Assembly: GCF_900107435.1 (NCBI RefSeq)
Contig: NZ_FNPZ01000003.1
Location: 372,001-436,000, forward strand
DNA length: 64,000 nt
Source: Herbiconiux ginsengi
GTDB lineage: Bacteria > Actinomycetota > Actinomycetes > Actinomycetales > Microbacteriaceae
Direction of reading: 5' to 3'
Shown piece by piece: positions 26,358-36,657 of the stretch. The translations under genes were made by a program, and so were the position numbers. How positions within the stretch are numbered: the stretch's first letter is position 1; the number at the start of each line of letters is the position of its first letter. Below the pieces are notes generated by a model. That model was not told the DNA's origin, made no database searches, and saw only the letters and a list, made by a program, of their open reading frames with translations.

Positions 26358-27754
26358 GAGGATCGGCTTCCCGTCGTCTCGGAGGCTGCCCGGCGGGCGT
26401 CGGCCGCGTCGATGTCGCGGAGCGAGGCCCCGCGCGTCTCACGGAGGGTGAGAACGGTGACGGCCGTGATGGCGCAGGCGATCAGGATGTAGATCGCCAC
26501 CGGCACCCAGGAGTGGTATTGCTGCAGCAGGGCCGACGCGATGATGGGCGCGAGCGAACCCGCGAGGATCGACGTGACCTGGTAGCCGAGCGACACGCCG
26601 GAGTAGCGCATCCGGGTGGGGAACATCTCCGACATGATCGCGGGCTGCCCGGCGTACATGAGTGCGTGGAAGCAGAGTCCCACGGCGATCGCCAGCACGA
26701 TCAACACCGGGTTGAGGGTGTCGAACAGGGGGAAGGCGAAGAACGCCCAGGTGGCGCCGAGCACTGCGCCGGCGAAGTAGACGGGTTTGCGTCCGATCCG
26801 GTCGGCGAGTCGGCCCACCTGGGGGATCACGACGAAATGCACGGCGTGGGCGATCAGGAGCGCGAGCAGGAGCTGACTGGTGTCGTACTGGTGCACGGTC
26901 ACGAGATACACGATCGAGAAGCTGACGATGATGTAGTAGAGGATGTTCTCCGCGAACCGCAGGCCCATGGCCTTCAGCACGCCGCCCGGGTAGCGCCGCA
27001 CCACTTCGAGGGCGCCGTAGCGTGCGGCGCTCTCGGTCGCGGCGCGCGCCTCGAGGAAGATGGGTGCCTCGTTCACGTGGGTGCGGATGTAGTAGCCGAC
27101 CAGCACGATCACGGCCGAGAGCCAGAACGCGACTCGCCAGCCCCAGCCGAGGAACTGGTCGGCGGGCAGGATGCCCGACATGGTCAGGAGCACCAGGGTG
27201 GCCAGGAGGTTCCCGACGGGAACGGCTGCCTGCGGCCAGCTCGACCAGAAGGCGCGTGAGCGGTCGGGGCTCTGTTCGGCGACGAGGAGCACCGCACCGC
27301 CCCATTCGCCGCCGAGGGCGAAGCCCTGGATGAAGCGCAGGGCGACCAGCAGCGCCGGCGCCCAGTAGCCGATGGTGTCGAACCCCGGCAGACAGCCGAT
27401 CAAGAAGGTGGCGGCGCCGATCAGGAGGATCGTGACCTGCAGGGTGTGCTTGCGGCCCAGTCGATCACCGATCTGCCCGAAGACGATTCCGCCGAGCGGA
27501 CGGGCCACGAATCCGACCGCGTAGGTGAGGAAGGCGGCGATGATGCCGTCGAGCTGGGTGCCGGCGTTCGGGAAGAACACCGTGCCGAAGACGAGGCTGG
27601 CGGCGGTGGCGTACAGGAAGAACTCGTACCACTCGACCACCGTGCCGGCCATCGACGCCATCACGACGGTCTTCAGACCTTTCGGGGCGGCCTCTGTCTC
27701 GCGGGATCGCCGCGCATCCGGGCCATCGGTGGTGAGGCGTTGGTTCACGCTCAT
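26354..27754 (-). CDS. MFS transporter, metabolite:H+ symporter (MHS) family
   Basis: 466 residues from ATG 27754. VVMASMAGTVVEWYEFFLYATAASLVFGTVFFP is the MHS hallmark (WYEF/WFDF in helix 1), with GGIVFGQIGDRLGRKHTL as motif A. Twelve helices can be counted. Relatives (ShiA, ProP, KgtP types) import organic acids, betaines or shikimate. Its 4-nt overlap with a 3-hydroxybutyrate dehydrogenase gene points to a hydroxy- or ketoacid substrate. Divergent from a LysR gene, its likely regulator. Confidence 0.92.
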   Translation of the reverse strand: MSVNQRLTTDGPDARRSRETEAAPKGLKTVVMASMAGTVVEWYEFFLYATAASLVFGTVFFPNAGTQLDGIIAAFLTYAVGFVARPLGGIVFGQIGDRLGRKHTLQVTILLIGAATFLIGCLPGFDTIGYWAPALLVALRFIQGFALGGEWGGAVLLVAEQSPDRSRAFWSSWPQAAVPVGNLLATLVLLTMSGILPADQFLGWGWRVAFWLSAVIVLVGYYIRTHVNEAPIFLEARAATESAARYGALEVVRRYPGGVLKAMGLRFAENILYYIIVSFSIVYLVTVHQYDTSQLLLALLIAHAVHFVVIPQVGRLADRIGRKPVYFAGAVLGATWAFFAFPLFDTLNPVLIVLAIAVGLCFHALMYAGQPAIMSEMFPTRMRYSGVSLGYQVTSILAGSLAPIIASALLQQYHSWVPVAIYILIACAITAVTVLTLRETRGASLRDIDAADARRAASETTGSRSS

Positions 27755-27854
27755 GACTGCTCCTTCGGGGTCATCGTTGACAGGACGAGTATTCGTGCAG
27801 ATCGATGCGTCAGCAATGGCCACTTCGTCGCAGGCGATGTGCATAATTGCAGAT

Positions 27855-28796
27855 ATGCCGCCTCGATCGCCCTCGATCGCCCACCAACCGCCCGACCCGC
27901 AGGATCTGCTGGTGCTGCTCGCGGTCGCCCGGAGCGGACGTTTCACGACCGCTGCGGCGGCTCTCGGCTTGAACCACACGACGATCTCACGGCGCATCGC
28001 GGCTCTCGAGCGGTGCCTGGGTGGGCGGGTGCTCACGCGGGCCGGCGGCGGCTGGCAGGTCACCGCACTGGGGCGCCAGGCGATGCGGGCGGCGGAGGGC
28101 GTCGAGTCGGCGATGGCGATGCTGGAGTCGGATCCTGCCGAATCGCCTCGGCTGTCCGGCGTCGTGCGCATGTCGGCCACGGACGGGTTCAGTGCCTTCG
28201 TGGCGGCGCCGGCGGTCGCCCGGCTGCAGGGGCAGCGCCCCGATCTCCGAGTCGAGATCGTGACCGTCACGCGCCGGGCGCTGCAGCACAGATTCGGTCT
28301 CGACATCGAGGTCGTCGTCGGGCGCCCCCAGGTGAACCGCGCCGAGACCTTCCTGCTCGGCGAGTACACGCTCGGCATGTACGCCTCGCGCGACTATCTC
28401 GAGCGCCACGGCGTGCCGGCGACGGCGGAGGAGTTGTGCGAGCATCCGCTCGTCTACTTCATCGACTCGATGCTCGAGGTCGACGACCTCGACGCACCCC
28501 GTCGGCTCGTTCCGACCATGCGCGACTCGCTGACGTCGACGAACGTCTTCGTGCACGTGGAGGCCACGAGAGCGGGCGCCGGAATCGGATTCCTGCCCTG
28601 CTTCGTCGCCGACCGGCACCCCGACCTCGTACGCCTTCTCCCGGATGACTTCGCGGAGAGGCTGGCCTACTGGATGGTGTTACGGCCGGACTCACTGGTC
28701 CTGCCAGCGGTCGCCGCGGTCGTCCAGGCCGTCCGCGACCAGACCAAGGGCATGTCCCAAGAACTCCTCGGCGGCGTCCCCGTGACACGTGAGTAG
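27855..28796 (+). CDS. LysR family transcriptional regulator
   Basis: 313 residues from ATG 27855. The N-terminal HTH (about residues 15-75) reads DLLVLLAVARSGRFTTAAAALGLNHTTISRRIAALE. The substrate-binding domain follows: SGVVRMSATDGFSAFVAAPA, VEIVTVTRRALQHRFGLDIEVVVG and VEATRAGAGIGFLPCFVAD. Divergent from the MHS transporter/dehydrogenase operon with 100 bp between starts. That gap holds AT-rich TGCATAATTGCA-like dyad sequence just before the regulator start, a possible LysR box (T-N11-A), so it probably controls the divergent operon and itself. Confidence 0.9.
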   Translation: MPPRSPSIAHQPPDPQDLLVLLAVARSGRFTTAAAALGLNHTTISRRIAALERCLGGRVLTRAGGGWQVTALGRQAMRAAEGVESAMAMLESDPAESPRLSGVVRMSATDGFSAFVAAPAVARLQGQRPDLRVEIVTVTRRALQHRFGLDIEVVVGRPQVNRAETFLLGEYTLGMYASRDYLERHGVPATAEELCEHPLVYFIDSMLEVDDLDAPRRLVPTMRDSLTSTNVFVHVEATRAGAGIGFLPCFVADRHPDLVRLLPDDFAERLAYWMVLRPDSLVLPAVAAVVQAVRDQTKGMSQELLGGVPVTRE

Positions 28797-28867
28797 TGGC
28801 CCGCACATCGACGCCCACAACGGGCCGCTGCGACGCCGCAGGAGCGGCGGCGTCGCGAACAACACAG

Positions 28868-28938
28868 AGGGGATGACGGGAATCGAACCCGCGTGATCAG
28901 TTTGGAAGACTGAGGCTCTACCATTGAGCTACATCCCC
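28868..28938 (-). tRNA. tRNA-Gly (anticodon UCC)
   Basis: On the minus strand the acceptor GGGGATG pairs with CATCCCC. The D arm is GCTC/GAGC, the anticodon arm has loop CTTCCAA (anticodon TCC) on stem TCAGT/ACTGA, and the T arm is GCGGG-TTCGATT-CCCG(T). CCA is not encoded. Confidence 0.95.
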
Positions 28939-29043
28939 GCGAGGGGCTTTCACCCCAGGCACCCGAACATCGTAGTACAGCTTCGGGGGTGCTGTGTGTC
29001 GGCCCTCGGGCGTGCAGTAGACTTGCCGAGGCCATTTCGCCGC

Positions 29044-29118
29044 CGGGGCGTAGCTCAGCTTGGCTAGAGCGCCCGCTTTGGGAGCGGGAGGTCGCAGGTT
29101 CGAATCCTGTCGCCCCGA
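29044..29118 (+). tRNA. tRNA-Pro (anticodon UGG)
   Basis: Acceptor CGGGGCG pairs with CGCCCCG, the D arm is GCTC/GAGC, the anticodon stem CCCGC/GCGGG encloses loop TTTGGGA (anticodon TGG), and the T arm is GCAGG-TTCGAAT-CCTGT. It ends 40 nt before trigger factor. Confidence 0.96.
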
Positions 29119-29158
29119 CACGACGCCGAACCTCACAACCATCAGGAGAGACCCCAAC

Positions 29159-30529
29159 GTGAAGACCACGGTCGAAAAGCTCAGCCCCACGCGTGTGAAG
29201 ATCGCCATCTTCGTCACCCCCGACGAGCTGAAGCCCAGCATCGATCACGCGTACAGCCACATCGCCGAACAGGTGAACATCCCCGGCTTCCGCAAGGGCA
29301 AGGTGCCGCCGCCCATCATCAACCAGCGCGTCGGCAAAGAGGCCGTGCTCGAGCACGCCGTCAACGACGGTCTCGACGGCTTCTACCGCGCCGCCGTGAA
29401 CGAGAACGAGCTGCGTCCGCTCGGCCGCCCGCAGGCCGACATCGTCGAGTGGCCGAAGGCCGCCGACTTCTCCGGCGACCTCGAGCTCGCCATCGAGGTC
29501 GACGTGCGCCCCGAGATCGAGCTTCCCGACTACGAGGGCTTCGAGGTCACCGTCGAGCCCGCCGTCGTGACCGATGCGGATGTCGACGAGGAACTCGAGC
29601 GCCTGCGCAGCCGCTTCGGCACCCTCGTCACGGTCGACCGCCCCGCCAAGACCGGCGACTTCGCCCAGCTCGACCTGGTCGCCACCGTCGACGACGTGGA
29701 GGTCGACACCGCCTCCGGCATCTCCTACGAGATCGGCTCGGGCGAGCTGCTCGAGGGCATCGACGAGGCGCTCGACACTCTCACCGCGGGTGAGACCACC
29801 ACCTTCGAGGCACCGCTCCTCGGTGGCGACTACGCCGGGCGCGACGCGCTCGTCACCGTGACGCTGAACGCCGTCAAGGAGCGCGAGCTGCCCGAGGCCG
29901 ACGACGACTTCGCCCAGATCGCGAGCGAGTTCGACACCCTCGACGAGCTGAAGGCCGACCTCAAGAGCCAGGTCGAGAAGCAGAAGGCGTTCGGTCAGGC
30001 CTCCGAGGCCCGCACCAAGATCGTCGAGAGCCTGCTCGAGAAGGTCGACGTGCCGGTTCCGCCCGCGCTCATCGAAGACGAGGTGCAGCGTCACCTCGAG
30101 AGCGAGAACCGCCTCGAAGACGACGTGCACCGCGCCGAGGTCACCGAGTCGAGCGAGAACACCTTCCGCACGCAGATCCTGCTCGACGCGGTCGTCGACA
30201 AAGAAGAGGTCAAGGTCTCGCAAGACGAGCTCACCCAGTACCTCGTGCAGTCCTCCGCCCAGTACGGCATGGACCCGAACGAGTTCGTGAAGATCCTCTC
30301 CGAGTCGAACCAGATCCCGGCCATGGTCGCCGAGGTCGCCCGCAACAAGGCGCTCGCGATCATCCTGTCGAAGGCCAAGGTCGTCGACACCGACGGCAAG
30401 GCCGTCGACATTTCCGAGTTCACCACCCTCGCGGCCGACGACGAGGGCGAGAACCTCGTGGGCGCAAGCACCCTCGGTGCCGACGACCACGCCGGTCACG
30501 ACCACGACCACGCGGGTCACTCGCACTAG
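29159..30529 (+). CDS. tig: trigger factor (ribosome-associated chaperone/prolyl isomerase)
   Basis: 456 residues from GTG 29159, behind CAGGAGAGA. The ribosome-binding loop is [12 protein letters not shown] (residues about 43-54). The FKBP-type PPIase domain is central (about residues 155-240: [14 protein letters not shown] through TFEAPLLGG). The helical C-domain ends in a His/Asp-rich tail ([15 protein letters not shown]), probably metal-binding. It binds the ribosome exit tunnel and folds nascent chains. It heads the tig-clpP1-clpP2-clpX locus, but a strong hairpin separates it from clpP1. Confidence 0.97.
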   Translation: MKTTVEKLSPTRVKIAIFVTPDELKPSIDHAYSHIAEQVNIPGFRKGKVPPPIINQRVGKEAVLEHAVNDGLDGFYRAAVNENELRPLGRPQADIVEWPKAADFSGDLELAIEVDVRPEIELPDYEGFEVTVEPAVVTDADVDEELERLRSRFGTLVTVDRPAKTGDFAQLDLVATVDDVEVDTASGISYEIGSGELLEGIDEALDTLTAGETTTFEAPLLGGDYAGRDALVTVTLNAVKERELPEADDDFAQIASEFDTLDELKADLKSQVEKQKAFGQASEARTKIVESLLEKVDVPVPPALIEDEVQRHLESENRLEDDVHRAEVTESSENTFRTQILLDAVVDKEEVKVSQDELTQYLVQSSAQYGMDPNEFVKILSESNQIPAMVAEVARNKALAIILSKAKVVDTDGKAVDISEFTTLAADDEGENLVGASTLGADDHAGHDHDHAGHSH

Positions 30530-30546
30530 ACCTCGCGGCACGCCAC

Positions 30547-30582
30547 GAAGGGCCCTCATCCGGTGACGGATGCGGGCCCTTC
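30547..30582 (+). terminator. terminator after tig
   Basis: Arms GAAGGGCCC and GGGCCCTTC pair perfectly, and an inner CATCCG-GTGA-CGGATG extends the stem after one mismatch, giving about 15 bp with a GTGA tetraloop. It starts 17 nt after the tig stop. Confidence 0.85.
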
Positions 30583-30596
30583 GCCGTTCCCGGCTC

Positions 30597-30610
30597 TGCC
30601 GACGGCGAAC
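30597..30610 (-). promoter_or_regulatory. candidate ClgR site upstream of clpP1
   Basis: Read on the minus strand, GTTCGC-N5-GCA resembles the actinobacterial ClgR operator GTTCGC-N5-GCG with one mismatch. It lies about 65 nt before clpP1, whose transcription is ClgR-activated in related genera. No clgR gene is in this window. Confidence 0.35.
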
Positions 30611-30675
30611 ACAGCCCCCGCGGCCGGTTGCACCCAGTAGATTCAAACCACTGCAAGTGAATTGGAGCGACACAC

Positions 30676-31269
30676 ATGGCCGAAACGGCTCTTCCATCCA
30701 GCGTCTTCGACCGTCTGCTGAAGGACCGCATCATCTGGCTCGGGTCAGAGGTTCGCGACGACAACGCGAACGAGATCTGCGCCAAGATCCTTCTGCTCGC
30801 GGCTGAAGACCCCAAGCGCGACATCTACCTCTACATCAACTCGCCCGGCGGCTCGATCACGGCCGGCATGGCGATCTACGACACCATGAAGTTCGTTCCG
30901 AACGACATCGTGACCGTGGGCATCGGAATGGCCGCATCGATGGGCCAGTTCCTCCTCACGTCGGGCACCAAGGGCAAGCGCTACATCACGCCCAACGCTC
31001 GTGTGCTCCTGCACCAGCCGCACGGTGGCTTCGGCGGCACCGCGTCCGACATCCAGACCCAGGCCCAGCTCATCCTGAGCATGAAGCAGCGTCTGGCCGA
31101 GCTCACCGCAGCCCAGACCGGCAAGACCGTCGAGCAGGTCAACGAAGACGGAGACCGCGACCGCTGGTTCAGCGCCCAGGAGGCGCTGGAGTACGGGTTC
31201 GTCGACCACGTGCGCGAGTTCGCGAGCGACGTCATCGGCGGCGCGGGCACCGCGGCGGACCAGGCCTAG
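30676..31269 (+). CDS. clpP1: ATP-dependent Clp protease proteolytic subunit ClpP1
   Basis: 197 residues. Catalytic Ser88 lies in [11 protein letters not shown], His113 in VLLHQPHGG, and Asp in the later helix region ([11 protein letters not shown]). [18 protein letters not shown] is the oligomer/handle region. It forms a mixed ClpP1P2 tetradecamer with the next gene product, driven by ClpX or ClpC1. A short N-terminus (residues 1-15) may be processed. The start follows TTGGAG. Confidence 0.96.
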   Translation: MAETALPSSVFDRLLKDRIIWLGSEVRDDNANEICAKILLLAAEDPKRDIYLYINSPGGSITAGMAIYDTMKFVPNDIVTVGIGMAASMGQFLLTSGTKGKRYITPNARVLLHQPHGGFGGTASDIQTQAQLILSMKQRLAELTAAQTGKTVEQVNEDGDRDRWFSAQEALEYGFVDHVREFASDVIGGAGTAADQA

Positions 31270-31304
31270 CCGGCACCGGATTCACGAGAAAAGGAAAAGG
31301 ACTC

Positions 31305-31970
31305 ATGGAGACCCCCACATTCGGTGCGAGCGCGTACGGCAACGGCACGACGCCCTCGAGCCGGTACATCCTCCCCAGCTTCGAGGAGCGCACGGCCTAC
31401 GGCTTCAAGCGCCAGGACCCCTACGCGAAACTGTTCGAGGACCGCATCATCTTCCTCGGTGTGCAGATCGACGACGCCTCGGCCGATGACATCATGGCCC
31501 AGCTGCTCGTGCTCGAGTCGCAGGACCCGGATCGCGACATCGAGATGTACATCAACTCTCCCGGTGGCTCGTTCACCGCGATGACCGCGATCTACGACAC
31601 GATGCAGTACGTGCGTCCGCAGATCCAGACCGTGTGCCTCGGCCAGGCGGCCTCCGCCGCCGCCGTGCTCCTCGCGGCCGGGACGCCGGGCAAGCGACTC
31701 GCGCTGCCGAACGCGCGCATCCTGATCCACCAGCCGGCCACCGGCCAGGGCGGCGGACAGGCATCCGACATCGAGATCCAGGCGCGCGAGATCCTGCGCA
31801 TGCGCGAGTGGCTCGAGGGCACGCTCTCGCACCACTCGAACCGCACGCTCGAGCAGGTCAACAAGGATATCGACCGCGACAAGATCCTCTCGGCCGAGGA
31901 GGCGCTGGAATACGGCCTCATCGACCAGGTGCTCTCGTCGCGCAAGAACGTCCCCGCGCTCGTCAGCTAG
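31305..31970 (+). CDS. clpP2: ATP-dependent Clp protease proteolytic subunit ClpP2
   Basis: 221 residues. Catalytic Ser117 in [12 protein letters not shown] and His142 in ILIHQPATG; the longer N-terminal extension (about 35 residues) is typical of ClpP2. It begins 35 nt after clpP1, behind AAAGGAAAAGG, and forms the second ring of the ClpP1P2 protease. In Actinobacteria both rings are needed for activity and are normally essential. Confidence 0.96.
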   Translation: METPTFGASAYGNGTTPSSRYILPSFEERTAYGFKRQDPYAKLFEDRIIFLGVQIDDASADDIMAQLLVLESQDPDRDIEMYINSPGGSFTAMTAIYDTMQYVRPQIQTVCLGQAASAAAVLLAAGTPGKRLALPNARILIHQPATGQGGGQASDIEIQAREILRMREWLEGTLSHHSNRTLEQVNKDIDRDKILSAEEALEYGLIDQVLSSRKNVPALVS

Positions 31971-31989
31971 AGAAGAACCCATCCGGGCC

Positions 31990-32727
31990 ATGCCCGAAAC
32001 GGACTGGTTGAGTGACAGCCGGGCCGTCCGCAGAATCTCCTTCTTCGCGGACGCCCCGGCTGTCGCTGCATCTTGGCCCATGACCGTTCCGGCCGTGGCA
32101 CAGCTCCACGACGACGGCCTCGATCTCGCGCCCGGGGTCACGTTCCTGGTGGGTGAGAACGGCAGCGGCAAGTCCACCGTGCTCGAAGGCATCGCGATGG
32201 CCTTCGGATTCCCGGCCGAGGGCGGAAGCCGGAACGGTGGCGTCTCGACGCGCCGCAGCGAGTCGCCGCTCGGCGAGTGGCTGAAGCTCGAACGCGGGCT
32301 CGTGGCGCCCAAGTGGGGCTTCTTCCTGCGCGCCGAGACCATGCACGGCTATTACAGCTATCTCGAGGCGCTGCCGGATTCGCCGGATCGCGACTTCCAC
32401 GAGATGAGTCACGGCGAATCGTTCCTCGCCCTGCTCGACCGCAAGATCGACTCGCCCGGCTTCTTCTGCCTCGACGAACCCGAAGCGGCACTCTCGTTCT
32501 CGTCGACGCTGCACTACCTCGGGCAGCTGGACACCCTGGCCAAGGCAGGGGCGCAGATCGTGTGTGCCACGCACTCGCCGGTGCTGGCCTCGCTGCCGGG
32601 CGCGACCATCCTCGAACTCGGCGAGTGGGGCATCCGCGAGTCCGAGTGGGACGATCTCGAGATCGTGCAGCACTGGCGCAGTTTCCTCGACGCCCCCGGA
32701 CGGTACCTGCGTCACATCGTCGATTGA
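31990..32727 (+). CDS. AAA family ATPase, RecF/SMC-like (COG3910 type)
   Basis: 245 residues. Walker A GENGSGKST at residues 55-63, a signature-like HEMSHGESFLALL, Walker B PGFFCLDEPEAAL and the H-loop ATHSPVLASLPG are all present, without the long coiled coil of SMC proteins. The C-terminus EIVQHWRSFLDAPGRYLRHIVD is conserved in this small ATPase group. It sits between clpP2 and clpX, 19 nt after clpP2. The function is unknown; homologous single-domain ATPases occur in many genomes without a defined partner. Confidence 0.85.
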   Translation: MPETDWLSDSRAVRRISFFADAPAVAASWPMTVPAVAQLHDDGLDLAPGVTFLVGENGSGKSTVLEGIAMAFGFPAEGGSRNGGVSTRRSESPLGEWLKLERGLVAPKWGFFLRAETMHGYYSYLEALPDSPDRDFHEMSHGESFLALLDRKIDSPGFFCLDEPEAALSFSSTLHYLGQLDTLAKAGAQIVCATHSPVLASLPGATILELGEWGIRESEWDDLEIVQHWRSFLDAPGRYLRHIVD

Positions 32728-32817
32728 CCGACGGATGAGGGGAATGTGGCGTCGTTGGCCGTGCTTGTCCGGGGTTCGGGTTAGGCTCGTCAGAACACAG
32801 CGTTTAGGAGGCTGGGC

Positions 32818-34095
<1,278 letters not shown>

Positions 34096-34128
34096 CCGAC
34101 TCGACGCCGGCCGGGGGAAGGCACGCTC

Positions 34129-35301
34129 ATCATCCAACCCATCTCGGCGGGGATCGTCTCCGCCATCACGGGGTTCGCCAGTTCGTTCGTTCTCGTGGTC
34201 GCCGGCCTCCATGCCGTCGGAGCCACGGATGCTCAGGCCTCCAGCGGTCTGCTGGCCGTCTGCGTCATCAGCGGCCTCTGCTGCATCCTACTTGCGTGGT
34301 CGTTCCGGATGCCGATCTCGTTCGCGTGGTCGACACCGGGCGCGGCCTTGCTGGTCGCCGCGGCCGCGACCACCGACGACTTCCGGGCCGCCGTCGGCGC
34401 CTTCCTGGTCTGCGGGGCATTGATCGTGGTCTGCGGACTCTGGCCGGCTCTCGGGCGGGCGATCACGCGCATCCCGAAGCCGTTGGCGAGCGCCATGCTC
34501 GCGGGAATCCTGTTCCCGATCTGTCTCGCGCCCATCCAGGCCTCGGTCGAGATTCCGTGGCTGGCGCTGCCCGTGGTGGTCACCTGGCTCATCTTCTTCC
34601 GCCTCGCGCAGCGCTGGGCCGTTCCGGCGGCGATGGTGGTGGCCGGGATCGGCATCGGTGTGACGGCCGGGTCGGGCTGGCTGACCGAGGCGAGCCTCGC
34701 GCCGAGCCTCAGCTTCGTGGTGCCGGCCTTCGATCCGCTCGTGATCGTGAGTCTGGGGCTACCGCTGTTCATCGTCACGATGGCCGGGCAGAACGTTCCC
34801 GGCTTCGCCGTGATGGCGACCTTCGGCTACGCCGTCCCGCCGCGCCCGGCGCTCCTCGCCTCCGGGCTCGGCACCGTGACGGCATCGTTCTTCGGCGGCC
34901 ACGCCGTCAACCTCGCGGCGATCACCGCGGCCATCATGGCCGGGCCCGACTCGCACCCCGACCGCGACAAGCGCTGGGTGGCGTCGGTGACGGCGGGCAT
35001 CCTGTACGTGGTGTTCGGGCTGGCGGCCGGTGTCGCCACGGCCCTCATCTCCGCGGCGCCCCCGATCCTCATCACCGCCGTCGCGGGGCTGGCGCTCCTC
35101 GGCGCCCTGGTGGCGGCCGTGTCGAACGCCATCGAAGACCCGGCGCACCGCATCCCGGCCATCGCCACCTTCTTGGTGACGGCATCCGGAGTCTCCATTG
35201 TGAGCATCGGATCGGCGTTCTGGGGCCTGCTCGTGGGGGGCGTGATCATGCTGTGGAGCGCCTTCCCGTGGCGGCGTCGTAAGGTGATCGAGGGGTCGTG
35301 A
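34129..35301 (+). CDS. benzoate/H+ symporter, BenE family (start codon non-canonical)
   Basis: About 390 residues if translation begins at ATC 34129. The BenE pattern is QPISAGIVSAITGFASSFVLVVAGLHAVGAT (helix 1), then twelve or so helices, with VTMAGQNVPGFAVMATFGY and the GGHAVNLAAITAAIMAG stretch conserved in BenE. In-frame codons between the clpX stop (34093-34095) and GTG 34195 include no ATG, GTG or TTG, and starting at GTG 34195 would remove most of helix 1. A good ribosome binding site (GGGGGAAGG) lies 7 nt before ATC 34129. Imports benzoate-like aromatic acids; no benzoate-degradation genes are in the window. Confidence 0.78.
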   Translation: MIQPISAGIVSAITGFASSFVLVVAGLHAVGATDAQASSGLLAVCVISGLCCILLAWSFRMPISFAWSTPGAALLVAAAATTDDFRAAVGAFLVCGALIVVCGLWPALGRAITRIPKPLASAMLAGILFPICLAPIQASVEIPWLALPVVVTWLIFFRLAQRWAVPAAMVVAGIGIGVTAGSGWLTEASLAPSLSFVVPAFDPLVIVSLGLPLFIVTMAGQNVPGFAVMATFGYAVPPRPALLASGLGTVTASFFGGHAVNLAAITAAIMAGPDSHPDRDKRWVASVTAGILYVVFGLAAGVATALISAAPPILITAVAGLALLGALVAAVSNAIEDPAHRIPAIATFLVTASGVSIVSIGSAFWGLLVGGVIMLWSAFPWRRRKVIEGS

Positions 35302-35330
35302 GACCCGCCGTCACATCGAAGGGGAATCGG

Positions 35331-36308
35331 ATGCAGTACACACGCCTCGGCCGGTCGGGTCTCGAGATCTCGGCGATCGTGCTGGGCTGCATGAGCTACG
35401 GCGAGCCGGGCCGCGGCACCCATCCGTGGTCGCTGCCCAAGGAGGAATCGCGACCGTTCTACCGCCGGGCGCTCGAGGCGGGCATCACCACGTTTGACAC
35501 GGCCGACAGCTACTCTGCCGGGTCGAGCGAGGAGATCGCCGGGCGCGCGCTCGGCGAATTCGCTCGGCGCGACGAGATCCAGATCGCTACCAAGGTCTAC
35601 TTCCCGCTGCACGACGGGCCGAACAGCCGTGGGCTCTCCCGCGCGCACATCCTCAGCTCCATCGACGGCAGCCTGCGCCGGCTCGGCACCGACTACGTCG
35701 ACCTCTACCAGATCCATCGCTGGGATGACACGACGCCCATCGAGGAGACGATGGAGGCACTGCACGACGTGGTGCGGTCGGGCAAGGCGCGCTACATCGG
35801 TGCCTCGTCGATGTGGGCCTGGCAGTTCGCGAAGGCCCAGCACACCGCCGAGCGCAACGGATGGACGCGCTTCGTCTCGATGCAGGACCAGTACAACCTG
35901 CTGCAGCGCGAGGAGGAGCGGGAGATGCATCCGCTCGCCCTCGATCAGGGCGTGGGCGTGCTGCCGTGGAGCCCGCTCGCCCGGGGCCGCCTCACCCGGC
36001 CGTGGGGTGTGGAGACGGCGCGCACCCAGACCGATGAGGTGACCAAGCGGATGTACGGGCAGGCCGAGGAGGCCGATCGCGCCATCGTCGACGCGGTGGG
36101 CCGGATCGCGGACGCCCGCGGTGTGAGCCGGGCCCAGGTCGCCCTCGCCTGGGTTCGGCAGCAGGAGGCCGTTTCGGCGCCGATCGTGGGCGCGACGAAG
36201 GTGCAGCAGCTCGACGACGCGATCGCCTCGCTCGACCTCACGCTGGACGCCGAGGAGCTCGCCGCCCTCGCGGCGCCCTACACGCCGCGCCGCCCCGAAG
36301 GGTTCTGA
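35331..36308 (+). CDS. aldo/keto reductase
   Basis: 325 residues from ATG 35331, behind AAGGGGA; a GTG at 35298 is an alternative. MQYTRLGRSGLEISAIVLGCMSYG is the AKR start, with FDTADSYSAGSSEEIAGRAL (catalytic Asp/Tyr), ATKVYFP (Lys), and VDLYQIHRWD (His). ASSMWAWQFAKAQ and LPWSPLARGRL follow in the barrel order of the AKR11/Tas-like group. An NADPH-dependent oxidoreductase of aldehydes or ketones; substrate unknown. It starts 30 nt after benE. Confidence 0.92.
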   Translation: MQYTRLGRSGLEISAIVLGCMSYGEPGRGTHPWSLPKEESRPFYRRALEAGITTFDTADSYSAGSSEEIAGRALGEFARRDEIQIATKVYFPLHDGPNSRGLSRAHILSSIDGSLRRLGTDYVDLYQIHRWDDTTPIEETMEALHDVVRSGKARYIGASSMWAWQFAKAQHTAERNGWTRFVSMQDQYNLLQREEEREMHPLALDQGVGVLPWSPLARGRLTRPWGVETARTQTDEVTKRMYGQAEEADRAIVDAVGRIADARGVSRAQVALAWVRQQEAVSAPIVGATKVQQLDDAIASLDLTLDAEELAALAAPYTPRRPEGF

Positions 36309-36329
36309 GCGCCGAGCGCGGCTCCTCCG

Positions 36330-36395
36330 CCGTCGAATCGCCAAGAACCGACGGAATGCGGGGGAGCATTGCGGCGTGTTTTGGCGACTCGATGG
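36330..36395. repeat. palindromic intergenic element (family P), copy C
   Basis: Imperfect inverted repeat of about 30-bp arms: CCGTCGAATCGCCAAGA... pairs with ...TTTTGGCGACTCGATGG. The centre is AATGC-GGGGGA-GCATT. It lies between convergent genes and contains GCGGCGTGTTTTGGCGA, which is shared with copy A. Confidence 0.82.
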
Positions 36396-36400
36396 GTGGG

Positions 36401-36640
36401 TTACGCCCCGGGCGTGACGACGGCGGTGTCGGTGTCCGCGTCGTATTCGATGACCGTCTCGTCGTCGAGTTCGACCACGGGCTTGCCCTCGAGCCAGGTG
36501 AGGGTCCAGCTCCACTCGGCGGCGTCGACGCCGGCCTCGGCGAGCTCGCCCTCGACCTCGTAGATCGCGTCGATGACGACTTGGGGCAGGCGCGACGGCG
36601 GTTCGTCGCCCACCAGCCACCGGGTTCCGAGCTGGATCAT
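36401..36640 (-). CDS. small conserved acidic protein
   Basis: 79 residues from ATG 36640. It is acidic (many Glu/Asp: PQVVIDAIYEVEGELAEAGVDAAEW) with a beta-rich tail (TLTWLEGKPVVELDDETVIEYDAD). I recognise no named family. The upstream acetyltransferase gene ends 17 nt away on the same strand, so it is likely the last gene of the valS operon. Confidence 0.7.
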   Translation of the reverse strand: MIQLGTRWLVGDEPPSRLPQVVIDAIYEVEGELAEAGVDAAEWSWTLTWLEGKPVVELDDETVIEYDADTDTAVVTPGA

Positions 36641-36657
36641 CGGGCTGTTCCTCTCAC

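Noticed and set aside
26439-27305. Long minus-strand frame alongside the MHS transporter
   Set aside because: Arg/Pro-rich shadow of the transporter frame.
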